In this document: positions 16,267-27,901 of the stretch, piece by piece | Numbering within the stretch: position 1 is the first letter of the stretch | Layout of the letters: every line of letters starts with the position of its first letter | Source of the DNA: Rhodocyclaceae bacterium | GTDB taxonomy: Bacteria; Pseudomonadota; Gammaproteobacteria; Burkholderiales; Rhodocyclaceae | Length of the DNA stretch: 64,000 nt | Direction of reading: 5' to 3' | NCBI GenBank assembly: GCA_013791905.1 | Contig: VMSX01000024.1 | Location: 39,393-103,392, forward strand | Translations under genes and position numbers: made by a program | The notes under the pieces: generated by a model | Databases searched by the model: none | Seen by the model: only the letters and a program-made list of their open reading frames with translations | What the model was told of the DNA's origin: nothing

Positions 16267-17421
16267 GTGGGTGCTATCGACAGTATTGCTGCGCAGGCTG
16301 TGGCCGAGGATCTGCGCAAGACTCCGCCGCAGCGAATTCTGGTTGTCATGACACGCCGTCTGGGTGATGTCCTGTTGGTCACCCCGCTGATTCGTTCCAT
16401 CAAGCAAGCATGGCCAGGTGCTGATCTGGACGTTCTGGTGATTGCGGGAACGGAGGGCTTTTTGCTGGGCAATCCGGATGTCAGCCAGCTGATTACCGTC
16501 CCGCAGCGACCCGGCTGGCGGCGTCATCTTAGTCTCGTTGCCCGGCTGTTGCGTCGCTATGATCTTGCCGTTGCAGCGTTGCCAAGTGACCGCGCCGTGC
16601 TCTATGCCTGGCTTGCCGGACGCGTGCGGATTGCCCCCCTGAATCCGGTCAAGGGGCAGCGTTGGAAGCAGCGCCTGTTGTCCGCATGGGTGCCGTTCGA
16701 CAATTTGGCCACCCATACCGTGCGCATGAATCTGCAGCTGACAGAATTGCTTGGCATCACGCCGGTTGGCAAGGTTGTCGTTAGCTGGCAAGCCGACGAT
16801 GCAGCCAGCCTGTTGCGGAAGTTGCCGGTCGAGTGGCTTGCCATGCCGTATGCCGTGCTGCACGTCTATCCAAAATTCACTTATAAAATGTGGCATGCGG
16901 CCGGCTGGAGTGCGGTTGCGCAATGGCTGGCCGGTCTGGGTATGCGTGTGGTGTTGACCGGCAGTTCCGCGCCAGACGAAATGGCCTACGTGGCGGATGT
17001 TTGCCGGCAGTTGCCCGCCTCGGCGCTGAACATGGCCGGCCAATTATCCTTGGCGGAGAATGCGTGTCTGGTGAGACGCGCGCGCCTGTACATTGGCCCG
17101 GATACTGCGCTGACCCATATGGCAGCGGCCCTTGGCGTGCCGACCGTGGCCTTGTATGGGCCATCCAATCCGGTGAAATGGTCGCCCTGGCCAAAGGATT
17201 TCGCCCCGGATGCCAATCCTTTCAGGCTGCACGGCACCCAGCAGGTGGGCAATGTTATGCTGGTACAGGGCGCGGGCCGGGGTGATGGTTCGTGCGTACC
17301 CTGTTTCGAGGAAGGCTGCGAGCGCGATGTCGGCAGCTTCAGCGATTGCCTGCAGCATCTGACCCCGCAGAAGGTTATTGCTGCTGCGCAGACCCTGCTG
17401 GAGGCGTCGCCTCCTCCCTGA
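16267..17421 (+). CDS. Family 9 glycosyltransferase (heptosyltransferase-like)
   Basis: 384 aa from GTG 16267. The open frame continues upstream into the antisense of the divergent gene, so a later start was chosen; no residue before VGAIDSIAAQ is needed for the fold. GT9 motifs: RRLGDVLLVTPLIRSIKQ near the start and YIGPDTALTHMAAALGVPTVALYGPSNPVKWSPW near the end (ADP-heptose binding). Adds heptose or a related sugar to the LPS inner core. Its last 47 nt overlap the 3' end of the convergent msbA gene. Confidence 0.82.
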   Translation: MGAIDSIAAQAVAEDLRKTPPQRILVVMTRRLGDVLLVTPLIRSIKQAWPGADLDVLVIAGTEGFLLGNPDVSQLITVPQRPGWRRHLSLVARLLRRYDLAVAALPSDRAVLYAWLAGRVRIAPLNPVKGQRWKQRLLSAWVPFDNLATHTVRMNLQLTELLGITPVGKVVVSWQADDAASLLRKLPVEWLAMPYAVLHVYPKFTYKMWHAAGWSAVAQWLAGLGMRVVLTGSSAPDEMAYVADVCRQLPASALNMAGQLSLAENACLVRRARLYIGPDTALTHMAAALGVPTVALYGPSNPVKWSPWPKDFAPDANPFRLHGTQQVGNVMLVQGAGRGDGSCVPCFEEGCERDVGSFSDCLQHLTPQKVIAAAQTLLEASPPP

Positions 17422-19195
17422 ACTGCAGGGCATGCAAGTGCGCGTAAATGCCGTTTGCCGCAAGCAATTCGGCATGCCGGCCGCACTCGACGATGTGGCC
17501 ACGCTCCAGAACGACGATGCGGTCGGCGTGCTCGATGGTGGACAGCCGGTGCGCGATAACCAACGTGGTGCGGTGTTTCATCAGTTCCTCCAGCGCTGCC
17601 TGGACCTGTCGCTCCGACTCGTTGTCCAGGGCCGAGGTGGCTTCGTCGAGAATCAGGATGGGCGCATCCTTCAGGAGTGCGCGGGCGATGGCGATACGCT
17701 GGCGTTGCCCGCCGGAAAGTTTCACGCCCTTTTCGCCGACCCGCGTGGCGTAAGCTTCCGGCATGGCCATGATGAAGTCGTGTGCATGGGCGGCGCGCGC
17801 CGCTGCTTCGATGGCTGCTTGGGGCGTATCGGCCAGTGCGCCATAGGCGATGTTGGCGGCGACCGAGTCGTTGAACAGCACGACTTCCTGGCTGACCAAG
17901 GCGATCTTGGCGCGCAGGCTGGCGAGGGTGAGCGTCTCTACGGGTTGGTCATCGACGCTAATACTGCCGCTGGCGAGTGGATAAAAACGGGGTAGCAGGT
18001 TGGCCAGGGTGGTCTTGCCGCTGCCCGAAGCGCCAACCAGGGCAATGGTTTCGCCTGGACGGATGGAAAGCTGGATATTTTCCAACGCGGGGCGCTCGCT
18101 CCCGGGGTAGCGGAAAGTGATGCCATCGAAATGAATCGCGCCGCCATTGCCACCCCGACTTCCGGTGGCACGCGGTTGCGGTTCGTGCGCCGGGTCTTCT
18201 TCGACAGGTTCGTCAAGCAGTGCGAAAACACTTTCAGCGGCAGCCAGCCCGCGCTGCAGGGGGGCATTCACGTCGGCAAGGTGCTTGATGGGCGCCAGCA
18301 GCATCAGCATTGCCGTGATGAACGAGACGAAGCCGCCCACCGTGGTTTGCGCCTCCGCCGATTGCAGCAGAGCGACGTAGATGACGATGCCCAGCGCAAT
18401 GGCGGTGAAGAACTGCACGAGCGGTACGATCGCCGCCGCCGCCACGGCCTGCCGCATGCTTTGCCCACGCAGCACCTGGTTGGTCTGGAGGAAACGGTCG
18501 GCCTCGTAGCGCTGGCCGCCGAAAATCTTGACAATTTTCTGGCCGCCAAAAGCTTCTTCAAGAATGCGCGCCATGTTACCCATGGCGATCTGCGACTGAC
18601 GACTGGCGCGCCGCAAGCGCCCACTGAAACCGCGCACCACCAACGCGATGATTGGGCCGACCGCCAGTGCCACCAAGGTCAGTTGCCAGTTCAGATAGAA
18701 AAGCCAAGCCAGCAGGCCGACGACCGCCAACGAGTCGCGCACCAGCACAGTCAGTGCCGCAGTTGCTGCGCCGGTCACATTCGACACATCGTAGGTGATG
18801 CGCGACATCAGTACGCCGGTACTCTGGTTGTCGTAATAACGGGTCGGCAGTCGCAAGGCGCGGTCGAACATGGCGACGCGCAAGTCCATCACCACACGGT
18901 TGGCAACCCAGGCCATCAGGTAGCCTCCCGAAAAAGACAGAATGCCGCGCAGGACAAAGATGCCGACGATGGCCAGCGGCGCCAGCCACAGGTCGTCGCG
19001 CGGCCCGCCCGCGAAACCCTCGTCGAGCAACGGCTTCATCAGGGCCGGGAAAAGCGGCTCGGTGGCCGCCAGCAGCACCATGCCCACAATGGCTAGCGCA
19101 AAGCGCTTCCAGTAGGGGCGCACGAATGAAAGCAGGCGCACATACATCTGGACGCTGCTGCCGGGAAGGCGGGGTGTGCCGCTCGATGAAACCAT
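17375..19195 (-). CDS. msbA: Lipid A/LPS flippase ABC transporter MsbA
   Basis: 606 aa, a half-transporter. Six membrane segments occupy about 1-320 (YKSF-type region AFGGQKIVKIFGGQ, residues about 220). The nucleotide-binding domain has Walker A GASGSGKTT, signature LSGGQRQRIAIARALL, Walker B ILILDEATSALD and the His switch VIAHRLST. It flips lipid A-core across the inner membrane. It is surrounded by LPS synthesis genes. Convergent overlap of 47 nt with the GT9 gene. Related lipid exporters are possible but the context favours MsbA. Confidence 0.9.
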   Translation of the reverse strand: MVSSSGTPRLPGSSVQMYVRLLSFVRPYWKRFALAIVGMVLLAATEPLFPALMKPLLDEGFAGGPRDDLWLAPLAIVGIFVLRGILSFSGGYLMAWVANRVVMDLRVAMFDRALRLPTRYYDNQSTGVLMSRITYDVSNVTGAATAALTVLVRDSLAVVGLLAWLFYLNWQLTLVALAVGPIIALVVRGFSGRLRRASRQSQIAMGNMARILEEAFGGQKIVKIFGGQRYEADRFLQTNQVLRGQSMRQAVAAAAIVPLVQFFTAIALGIVIYVALLQSAEAQTTVGGFVSFITAMLMLLAPIKHLADVNAPLQRGLAAAESVFALLDEPVEEDPAHEPQPRATGSRGGNGGAIHFDGITFRYPGSERPALENIQLSIRPGETIALVGASGSGKTTLANLLPRFYPLASGSISVDDQPVETLTLASLRAKIALVSQEVVLFNDSVAANIAYGALADTPQAAIEAAARAAHAHDFIMAMPEAYATRVGEKGVKLSGGQRQRIAIARALLKDAPILILDEATSALDNESERQVQAALEELMKHRTTLVIAHRLSTIEHADRIVVLERGHIVECGRHAELLAANGIYAHLHALQFREEATPPAGSAQQQ

Positions 19196-19383
19196 GTGGA
19201 TTGGTAAGGGGGAAAAGGTGCCTCGGCGGGGCGTGGGAGCGTTGAATTATAACGGGGCACCCGGCTATCTCCGGGAATTGCCCAGGCATGACTGCACGAC
19301 TTTCCCCTATACTCAACCACCATGTTGCCTGCTTGAGCGATGAGGCCTCCCGCCCGCAAGGGTACCCAATTGGACAGTTCAAC

Positions 19384-20724
19384 ATGAAAATTACCGTGAT
19401 TGGCACCGGCTATGTCGGTTTGGTTTCAGGCGCCTGCCTGGCTGATGTTGGCAACGATGTGCTCTGCCTCGATGTCGATGCCGCAAAGATTCGGATTCTG
19501 GAGAATGGCGGCATTCCGATTCATGAACCGGGACTGCTGGAAATCGTCCGCAACAACGTGGCGGCGGGCCGCCTGAAATTCACCACGGACATCGCCAAGG
19601 CAGTGGCGCACGGCACCGTCCAATTTATCGCCGTCGGCACGCCGCCTGACGAGGATGGCTCGGCCGATATGCAATATGTGTTGGCGGCGGCGCGCAACAT
19701 CGGCCTGCACATGACCGATTACAAGGTGGTTGTGGATAAATCGACCGTTCCGGTCGGTACCGGTGACAGTGTCAAGCAGGCGATCGCCGCCACCTTGGCC
19801 GAGCGCGGCGCATCAATCCCTTATGCTGTGGTGTCAAACCCGGAATTTCTCAAGGAGGGCGCCGCGGTTGAGGACTTCATGCGCCCTGACCGCATTATCG
19901 TCGGTACCGACGACGAGCAGGCCATCCAGCTCATGCGGGCGCTTTACGCACCGTTCCAGCGCAACCGCGAGCGGCTTATCGTCATGGATATCCGTTCGGC
20001 CGAACTGACCAAATATGCGGCGAATGCGATGCTGGCAACGCGGATTTCATTCATGAACGAGTTGGCCAATCTTGCCGAAGGTCTGGGTGCCGACATCGAA
20101 ATGGTGCGCCAGGGCATTGGCTCCGATCCGCGCATCGGCTTTCATTTCCTGTATCCCGGCTGCGGCTATGGCGGCTCGTGTTTTCCGAAGGATGTGCAGG
20201 CCCTGCGGCGTACCGCCCGTGCGGCAGCCGGCATCGAACTCAAAGTGCTCGATGCCGTCGAGGCGGCCAACGACGCGCAGAAGCATGTCCTGACCAGGAA
20301 AATTCTGGCGCGCTTCAGTAGCGATGGCGCAGATCTCGCCGGGCGGCGCTTTGCCCTCTGGGGCCTGGCCTTCAAACCCAATACGGATGACATGCGCGAG
20401 GCGCCCAGTCGCTACCTGATTGCCGATCTATTGGCCGCCGGCGCAACGGTCGTCGCCCATGACCCGGTGGCAATGGACGAGTCCCGCCGCATCTACGGCG
20501 ACGAAAAGCGCCTGAGCTATGCCGCCACGCCGCAGGAAGCACTGTCCGGCGCCGATGCCCTGGTCATCGCCACCGAGTGGAAAGTGTTTCGCAGCCCGGA
20601 TTTCGACGGCATCCGCCAGGCGCTCAAGCAGCCCGTGATCTTCGACGGCCGCAACCTCTACGACCCGCACGAAATGCGCGAACGCGGCTTCGAATACCTG
20701 CCGATCGGCCGGCCGCAGGCGTAG
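19384..20724 (+). CDS. ugd: UDP-glucose 6-dehydrogenase
   Basis: 446 aa. The ATG at 19384 opens [16 protein letters not shown], the NAD-binding start. An in-frame start 32 codons upstream adds no conserved sequence. The catalytic Cys is C266 in [10 protein letters not shown]. The conserved Lys lies in [13 protein letters not shown] and the second Rossmann half in [20 protein letters not shown]. Oxidises UDP-glucose to UDP-glucuronate, a precursor for surface polysaccharide or LPS. Divergent from msbA. Confidence 0.93.
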   Translation: MKITVIGTGYVGLVSGACLADVGNDVLCLDVDAAKIRILENGGIPIHEPGLLEIVRNNVAAGRLKFTTDIAKAVAHGTVQFIAVGTPPDEDGSADMQYVLAAARNIGLHMTDYKVVVDKSTVPVGTGDSVKQAIAATLAERGASIPYAVVSNPEFLKEGAAVEDFMRPDRIIVGTDDEQAIQLMRALYAPFQRNRERLIVMDIRSAELTKYAANAMLATRISFMNELANLAEGLGADIEMVRQGIGSDPRIGFHFLYPGCGYGGSCFPKDVQALRRTARAAAGIELKVLDAVEAANDAQKHVLTRKILARFSSDGADLAGRRFALWGLAFKPNTDDMREAPSRYLIADLLAAGATVVAHDPVAMDESRRIYGDEKRLSYAATPQEALSGADALVIATEWKVFRSPDFDGIRQALKQPVIFDGRNLYDPHEMRERGFEYLPIGRPQA

Positions 20725-20730
20725 CTGGCC

Positions 20731-20806
20731 CACCCTCCCCCGGCCCCTCCCTCACGGGAGGGGTGACTGTGGTTCGCTGCGCTCGACTGTTACGGGGCGC
20801 CCCCGC
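20731..20806 (+). repeat. Left arm of an imperfect inverted repeat (about 75 bp)
   Basis: Begins ACCCTCCCCCGGCCCCTCCC and contains its own hairpin CCTCCC-TCAC-GGGAGG. Its reverse complement recurs with a few mismatches at 20921-20997. The arm follows the ugd stop. Confidence 0.7.
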
Positions 20807-20895
20807 TCATGCCTAGGTGCGGATTGCGGCTGGCGCCGCGTGCCGCCTTGCCTTGGGGCGGCCCGGCGGCAAGGCTGCGAAGGGGTGGTGTCGAG

Positions 20896-20917
20896 AAAAG
20901 TCGGCGCTGGCGGAACG
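20896..20917 (+). repeat. Short-form dispersed repeat, intergenic copy
   Basis: AAAAGTCGGCGCTGGCGGAA, directly adjoining the right arm of the inverted repeat between ugd and thiC. The only short copy found outside a gene. Confidence 0.6.
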
Positions 20918-20920
20918 GGG

Positions 20921-20997
20921 GCACCCCGTAATAAAACGAGCAGAGCGAGTCAACAGTCACACCTCCCGTGAGGGAGGGGCCGGGGGAGGGCGGGCCA
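20921..20997 (-). repeat. Right arm of the imperfect inverted repeat
   Basis: The reverse complement matches the left arm at 20731-20806 through the CCTCCC-TCAC-GGGAGG hairpin, the GTGACTGT stretch and the TTACGGGG-GCCCCCG end. The 114 bases between the arms hold no convincing gene. The element may be a small non-autonomous mobile unit and may serve as a bidirectional stop between the convergent ugd and thiC genes. Confidence 0.65.
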
Positions 20998-21001
20998 AGC
21001 C

Positions 21002-23131
<2,130 letters not shown>

Positions 23132-24679
23132 ATGTTCGCAAGAGAGCACTTGCCCGTTTTTGTCCTGGCGCTTGCGCTGCTGTCTGGCCCGGCGCTGGCT
23201 GCTCCAGCACAGTGGCAGGCCGTGGCAGTCAGTGCCGGCAGCACTGTCGAACTCGACAAGAGCCGTATCAGCCGGCTGGCTGGTGGTAAAACCGCCGCCT
23301 GGACACGCCTGACGCTCGACCATCCAGTGCTGGATTTCGAGAACCAGATTCGTTACACCGCCGTGCAGGCGCTTAACCACTACGACTGCGCCAAAGGCAG
23401 CTTCACTACGCAAAGGCGGGTGTTCCTGCTCGAAAACCGTGAAATGAAAACCGAGAAGGTAGCTGACAAACGCCAGATCACGGCTAAGCCCGACAGTTTT
23501 GATGCCCGCCTGATGGACGAAGTGTGCAAGCCGCGTACCGTTGGCGAGATGCAGCAGACGGCAGCGCGCGCCGCCCAGCAGGCCGCTGCCGCCATTGATG
23601 CCGCGCCGCGCGCCATGCATGCCGAAATGGTCAGTGCCGGCGACGCAGTGCCAGCGCGGCGCAGCATGCAGGTGGCCGACAAGCCGCGCCTGTTCGAATT
23701 GCCGGCGATCGACAAGTCCAAGGCCGAAGATCCTTACCAAGGAGCCAATCCGGCGCCCGCGCCGGCGCCGGCAGCTGTGCCTCCCGCACCCCCGGCAAAA
23801 CCGGCCTATGCGCCAGCGCCGGCCCGGGCGATTCCGGCTGCGCCGCCCGCGCGTGCCTCTCCCCGCGTGACCGAACCGGCAGTCACACCGGAACTCAGTC
23901 GCCAGCAGCGCGAACTGCAAATGGCGACTTCCGGACCCCGCAAGGCAGCGCCCAAGAAACCCGTGCCCGAAGAAATTATTCCTCCGGCGCAATCTTTTGA
24001 AAATGTGCGCTGGGGATATGCCGGCCTGGGCGCGCCCGAGAACTGGGCGAAGCTGCATCCGAATTACGCCCTTTGCGGCACGGGCAAACGTCAGTCGCCG
24101 ATCGACATTCGCGGCGGCATCAAGGTCGATCTCGAACCGATCCGCTTCGATTACCGCAACACGCTGTTTCGCATCACCGACAACGGCCATACCGTGCAGG
24201 TCGATGTTGCCGAGGGCAGCACGATCACCGTGACGGGTCGCGTCTACCAGCTGCAGGGCTTCGAGTTTCATCGCCCCTCCGAGGTACGCATCAACGGCAA
24301 GCCTTTCGACATGGCCGTTCACCTGGTGCACAAGGATTACGACAACAACATGGTGGTCATCGCCGTGTTGCTGGAAAGGGGTGCTGAACACCCGCTTATC
24401 CAGACCCTGTGGAACCACATGCCGCTTGAGGTCGGCATGGCTGTGGCGCCGCCGAATGTCGCCATCGACCTGGCCAAATTATTGCCCGTCGGGCGCGAGT
24501 ACTACACCCACATGGGCTCGCTGACGACACCGCCCTGCACCGAAAACGTGATGTGGATGGTCTTCAAGGATCCGATCCAGATTTCGCCTGAGCAGATTGG
24601 CATTTTCGCCCGGCTGTATCCCAACAACGCGCGGCCGATACAACCGACGCACGACCGGCTGATCAAGGAATCGCGGTAA
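23132..24679 (+). CDS. Adhesin-E-like domain fused to a degenerate alpha-carbonic anhydrase
   Basis: 515 aa. Signal peptide (1-23, PALA), then a small beta domain (about 24-135: WQAVAVSAGSTVELDKS, VLDFENQIRYTAVQALNHYDC) like the surface-adhesin protein E fold, then a Pro/Ala-rich linker (about 205-250) and an alpha-carbonic anhydrase domain (about 290-515). Family motifs are kept: WGYAGLGAPENW, KRQSPIDI, GSLTTPPCTENVMW. Of the three zinc histidines, the first is Glu: FEFHRPSE gives E378 and H380, and the third is H397 in AVHLVH. The residue before it that is normally Glu is Ala. Activity as a CO2 hydratase is therefore doubtful; a binding or structural role in the envelope is possible. Confidence 0.8.
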   Translation: MFAREHLPVFVLALALLSGPALAAPAQWQAVAVSAGSTVELDKSRISRLAGGKTAAWTRLTLDHPVLDFENQIRYTAVQALNHYDCAKGSFTTQRRVFLLENREMKTEKVADKRQITAKPDSFDARLMDEVCKPRTVGEMQQTAARAAQQAAAAIDAAPRAMHAEMVSAGDAVPARRSMQVADKPRLFELPAIDKSKAEDPYQGANPAPAPAPAAVPPAPPAKPAYAPAPARAIPAAPPARASPRVTEPAVTPELSRQQRELQMATSGPRKAAPKKPVPEEIIPPAQSFENVRWGYAGLGAPENWAKLHPNYALCGTGKRQSPIDIRGGIKVDLEPIRFDYRNTLFRITDNGHTVQVDVAEGSTITVTGRVYQLQGFEFHRPSEVRINGKPFDMAVHLVHKDYDNNMVVIAVLLERGAEHPLIQTLWNHMPLEVGMAVAPPNVAIDLAKLLPVGREYYTHMGSLTTPPCTENVMWMVFKDPIQISPEQIGIFARLYPNNARPIQPTHDRLIKESR

Positions 24680-25694
24680 GAATGGCGCGGATCGGCGCAG
24701 GCAGTGCTGTCTGCGCTAGTTCGTCCATTCTGACCCAGCGCAATGCCGGTTCCGCCAGTCGCGGTTGAATTTCCGCCACGCAATGCAGTGGCTGGATGTG
24801 CAGCCGAAAATGTGTGAAGCCATGACTAAAAGTCGGCGCTGGCGCGACGGCGCTAACATGCACGCCCAGCTGCCGTACGCAGTAATCGACGGCCTCGCTG
24901 CCCACGGGCAGTTCCGGCAGCGACAGCAGTCCGCCCCAGATGCCGGCCGGCGGGCGGGTTTCCAGCAGGACGAAATTTTCCGCACGCAATATCAGCAGAG
25001 TTACGGTGCGTTCCGGCAGGACTTTTCTTGGGCGCGGCGTCGGCAACTCGGCGACGCGTTGTGCGTTGCGCGCAACGCACCGGTCGCCTACCGGACAGGC
25101 GGGGCAACGCGGCTGCCGGCGCGTGCAGATCGTCGCGCCCATGTCCATCTGCGCCTGAATGTAGGCAGCCACCTGCTCTGCCGGCAGCAGTGCGGCGGCA
25201 TCCTGCCAGAGCCGACTTTCTACGGCCGGCGTGCCGGGAAAGCCGGCAATGCCGAGATAGCGGCACAACAGCCGTTTGACGTTGCCATCGAGGATGGGTG
25301 CGCGGGCGCCAAAACAGAACACCGCTATCGCATTGGCCGTCGACCGGCCAATGCCCGGCAGCCGGGCCAGGGCCGCCGGATCGCGCGGGAAAAGCCCGCC
25401 ATGCTGCAGCACCAGAGTGCGGGCGCAAGCGTGCAGATTGCGCGCGCGGGCGTAATAGCCCAGGCCGCTCCACAGCACCATGACGTCCTCGACCGGCGCG
25501 GCGGCGAGTGCCTCAAGGCTGGGAAAGCGTTCGAGAAAGCGCGTGTAGTAGCCGATCACCGTGGCCACCTGGGTTTGCTGCAGCATGATTTCCGACAGCC
25601 AGACCCGATAGGGGTCGGTAGTCTGCTGCCAGGGCAGGTCGCGCCGCCCATGGCTTGCTTGCCAGTCGATTAGGCGTTTTGCGAAAGATGGCAT
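24663..25694 (-). CDS. mutY: A/G-specific adenine DNA glycosylase MutY
   Basis: 343 aa from ATG 25694 (MPSFAKRLIDWQASHGRRDLPWQ). An upstream start would run into tRNA-Gly. HhH motif LPGIGRSTANAI, catalytic and DNA-contact region SEIMLQQTQV, ILDGNVKRLLCRYL, and the 4Fe-4S cluster CX6CX2CX5C (CTRRQPRCPACPVGDRC). The C-terminal NUDIX-like 8-oxoG recognition domain contains VAPAPTF, coded by a short dispersed repeat at 24828-24853. Removes A opposite 8-oxoG. Overlaps the carbonic-anhydrase fusion by 17 nt at the 3' ends. Confidence 0.94.
   Translation of the reverse strand: MPSFAKRLIDWQASHGRRDLPWQQTTDPYRVWLSEIMLQQTQVATVIGYYTRFLERFPSLEALAAAPVEDVMVLWSGLGYYARARNLHACARTLVLQHGGLFPRDPAALARLPGIGRSTANAIAVFCFGARAPILDGNVKRLLCRYLGIAGFPGTPAVESRLWQDAAALLPAEQVAAYIQAQMDMGATICTRRQPRCPACPVGDRCVARNAQRVAELPTPRPRKVLPERTVTLLILRAENFVLLETRPPAGIWGGLLSLPELPVGSEAVDYCVRQLGVHVSAVAPAPTFSHGFTHFRLHIQPLHCVAEIQPRLAEPALRWVRMDELAQTALPAPIRAILTAIP
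24828..24853 (+). repeat. Short-form dispersed repeat inside mutY
   Basis: AAAAGTCGGCGCTGGCGCGA followed by CGGCG. Antisense to the gene and in frame, coding VAPAPTF at the linker into the NUDIX-like domain. Confidence 0.6.
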
Positions 25695-25703
25695 GGGGAT
25701 AAG

Positions 25704-25777
25704 TGGAGCGGGTGGAGGGAGTCGAACCCTCGTCATGAGCATGGGAAGCTCAGGTAATGCCGTTATACGACACCCGC
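25704..25777 (-). tRNA. tRNA-Gly (anticodon CCC)
   Basis: 74 nt with encoded CCA. Acceptor GCGGGTG pairs with CACCCGC. The anticodon stem TGAGC/GCTCA encloses loop TTCCCAT, giving anticodon CCC. The T arm has GGTTCGACTCC. It lies 9 nt upstream of the mutY start on the same strand, so mutY may be partly co-transcribed. Confidence 0.96.
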
Positions 25778-25855
25778 GTCATTGCGATTTGCCGTCATTC
25801 TAGCGATACTTGAGGGCGGCGGGCAATGTATGCATAAGGATAGAACAGGGCGACA

Positions 25856-27877
25856 ATGAGCGAAAACGGGGCAGACGGAGCGACACAGCCGGTTCCAGGC
25901 GATAGCGCGGACCTGCCTGCGGCCGCGCCGCTGCCGAGTGCAGTGGGCGGGATGGCCGACCTCAAGGATGGCGAGGTGCTGCTGCCGGTCTTCGTCGAGC
26001 GGCGCGCGGCGGGATTGTTTGTCGATCCGCTGGTCGCGGGGGAGCCGGGTTTCCTGACCTTCGTCGAGCGGGTGTTTACCGCCGCGGCGCGGTTTGTCGA
26101 TCTCGATTACACGGTATTCCAGGCCTTGCTGTATGGCCAGGCGGAAATGAAGAGCGGGCCGGTCAAGCTGGCCGCCGCTATCGTGCCCTTTCCTCCGGAG
26201 CGACGGGCGCTGTATCGCGCGGTGAAGATTTCTCCCGACAAAAGCAAGGCGGAGTATCTGTTCGAACCGGTGGAGATTGAAGTCGAGGAGACGGTGCCGC
26301 TATTCGGCCCGCCCGCGGCAGACGGCAGTGCCGAAGTGGTTGGTGAGGAAATCAGGAAAAGCCGCGCGCCGACCCGGCTGGATTTCGACGAATTCGTTGC
26401 CGCCCTGTGGGAGAAGGGGGTGCGCTTCGGCATTGCCGAGAAGGCCGTACGCGAGGCGATACAGAGCAGCCAGCCGGTGCGGCTGGTAATTGCCCAGGCG
26501 CTGCAACCCACCTTAGGCCAGGATGCCAGCATCGAAGAAAAAACCACCGCACTGCATCGCGACAATGCGCCGATGATCATGCCGAATGGCCGCATGGATC
26601 TGCGCCACTTCAAGAACCGCTTCCCGCAAATCACCGCCGATGTCCGCTTGCTGAAGAAGATTCCGCGCTGGCTGGGCAAGTCCGGCCGCAGTGTGACGGG
26701 CCTGCTGCTGGAGCCGGTAATTCCCAAGGACTTCGATCTGGCCGCCCAGGCCGGGCCGGGTACTCGCGTCGAGCGCTGTGCCGAAGGCGAATTCATTGTT
26801 TCGGCGATGGACGGCTTCCTGAACATCGACAAGCAGAACCACCTGATTTCGGTGACCGAAAAAATCGTCAGCCACGAAGGCGTCAGTATGCGGACGACCG
26901 GCGATGTGTCGCTGACCGGTGACGAATTCGAGGAACATGGCGAAGTACAGGAGCGGCGTGTCGTAGAAGGCCGTCATATGACCTTCTTTGCCGACGTCTA
27001 TGGAAACATCATATCCCATGGCGGGCGAGTGCTGCTCAAAACCTGCCTGGCGGGCGGCCACATCGACAGCCCGGGTGGCAGCATCACGGTCGAAGGGCGC
27101 GCTTCACGGGCGGTGCTGGAGGCACGCGGGGGTGACATCCATGTCGAATTCGCTGAGAGCAGCAGGATTGTCGGCAGTCGGGTGACGGTGAAGCACGCCG
27201 TCAACTGCGACATTCTCGGCGAGGAAGTGAGCATCGGCTTTGCCGAAGGCTGTGCGATTGCTGGGAAACAAATCAGGATCGCCAAGAGCGGGGCACGCAA
27301 GGACATCGAGACCATCGTCGCCTTGCTGGTCCCCGATTTCACCCGCCATGAACATGAAGTCGCCGAACTTGAGGAGGCGCGCCAACAGGCCGCAAAACGC
27401 ATCGCCGCGCACAGTGAAAAACTGGCGCAGTTGCTGGGCGATGCCGGCTTCAAGCAATACATGGCGCTCGCCCTGACGATTGCCAAAGGTGGCGCAAAAC
27501 TGTCGGCCACGCAGGAGGCCAGCTGGCGCCAGACGCAGGCGAGCTATGCGCAACAGCTGCGCGACTGGCAGGCCGCGCAGGAGGCGCGCGCGAGTGCCGA
27601 AAAGAAGCTCGATCAGCTGACTGCCGAACTGGCGGCGCTCGCCGAGAGAAAACTGCAGGCCGGTACCGGCATTGCCTGCGCCATCGAGGAAATCTGCGGC
27701 GACACGCTGGTGCGGCGCATGGCGTTTCAGCCCGACCAGCCAGTGGTCGGCGGGGAACAAGCGCAGGAACTTGCCGCCCACTTGCGCGAATATGGCATGA
27801 GCAACGACCGGCTGTTCTGGGCCCCCGCAGGTTCATTCGCATGGGGCTATGGCGACGCTATTCCGGGCGAGGGCTGA
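25856..27877 (+). CDS. FapA-domain protein (DUF342 family)
   Basis: 673 aa. Acidic, disordered first 40 residues, then an N-terminal alpha/beta region (about 45-260). The DUF342/FapA beta-helix core follows (about 265-500: APMIMPNGRMDLR, GEFIVSAMDGFLNID, VLEARGGDIHVEFAESSRIVGSRVTVKHAVNCDILGEEVSIGFAEGCAIAGKQIRI), then a coiled coil (about 500-610). Family members include FapA, which affects flagellar assembly in some Gram-negatives, and polymer-forming scaffold proteins. No flagellar gene is near, so the role here is open. A strong upstream RBS is not obvious (AGG at -17, GGG at -9). Confidence 0.75.
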   Translation: MSENGADGATQPVPGDSADLPAAAPLPSAVGGMADLKDGEVLLPVFVERRAAGLFVDPLVAGEPGFLTFVERVFTAAARFVDLDYTVFQALLYGQAEMKSGPVKLAAAIVPFPPERRALYRAVKISPDKSKAEYLFEPVEIEVEETVPLFGPPAADGSAEVVGEEIRKSRAPTRLDFDEFVAALWEKGVRFGIAEKAVREAIQSSQPVRLVIAQALQPTLGQDASIEEKTTALHRDNAPMIMPNGRMDLRHFKNRFPQITADVRLLKKIPRWLGKSGRSVTGLLLEPVIPKDFDLAAQAGPGTRVERCAEGEFIVSAMDGFLNIDKQNHLISVTEKIVSHEGVSMRTTGDVSLTGDEFEEHGEVQERRVVEGRHMTFFADVYGNIISHGGRVLLKTCLAGGHIDSPGGSITVEGRASRAVLEARGGDIHVEFAESSRIVGSRVTVKHAVNCDILGEEVSIGFAEGCAIAGKQIRIAKSGARKDIETIVALLVPDFTRHEHEVAELEEARQQAAKRIAAHSEKLAQLLGDAGFKQYMALALTIAKGGAKLSATQEASWRQTQASYAQQLRDWQAAQEARASAEKKLDQLTAELAALAERKLQAGTGIACAIEEICGDTLVRRMAFQPDQPVVGGEQAQELAAHLREYGMSNDRLFWAPAGSFAWGYGDAIPGEG

Positions 27878-27901
27878 CAGCCTGCGTGGTACCATCGATT
27901 C

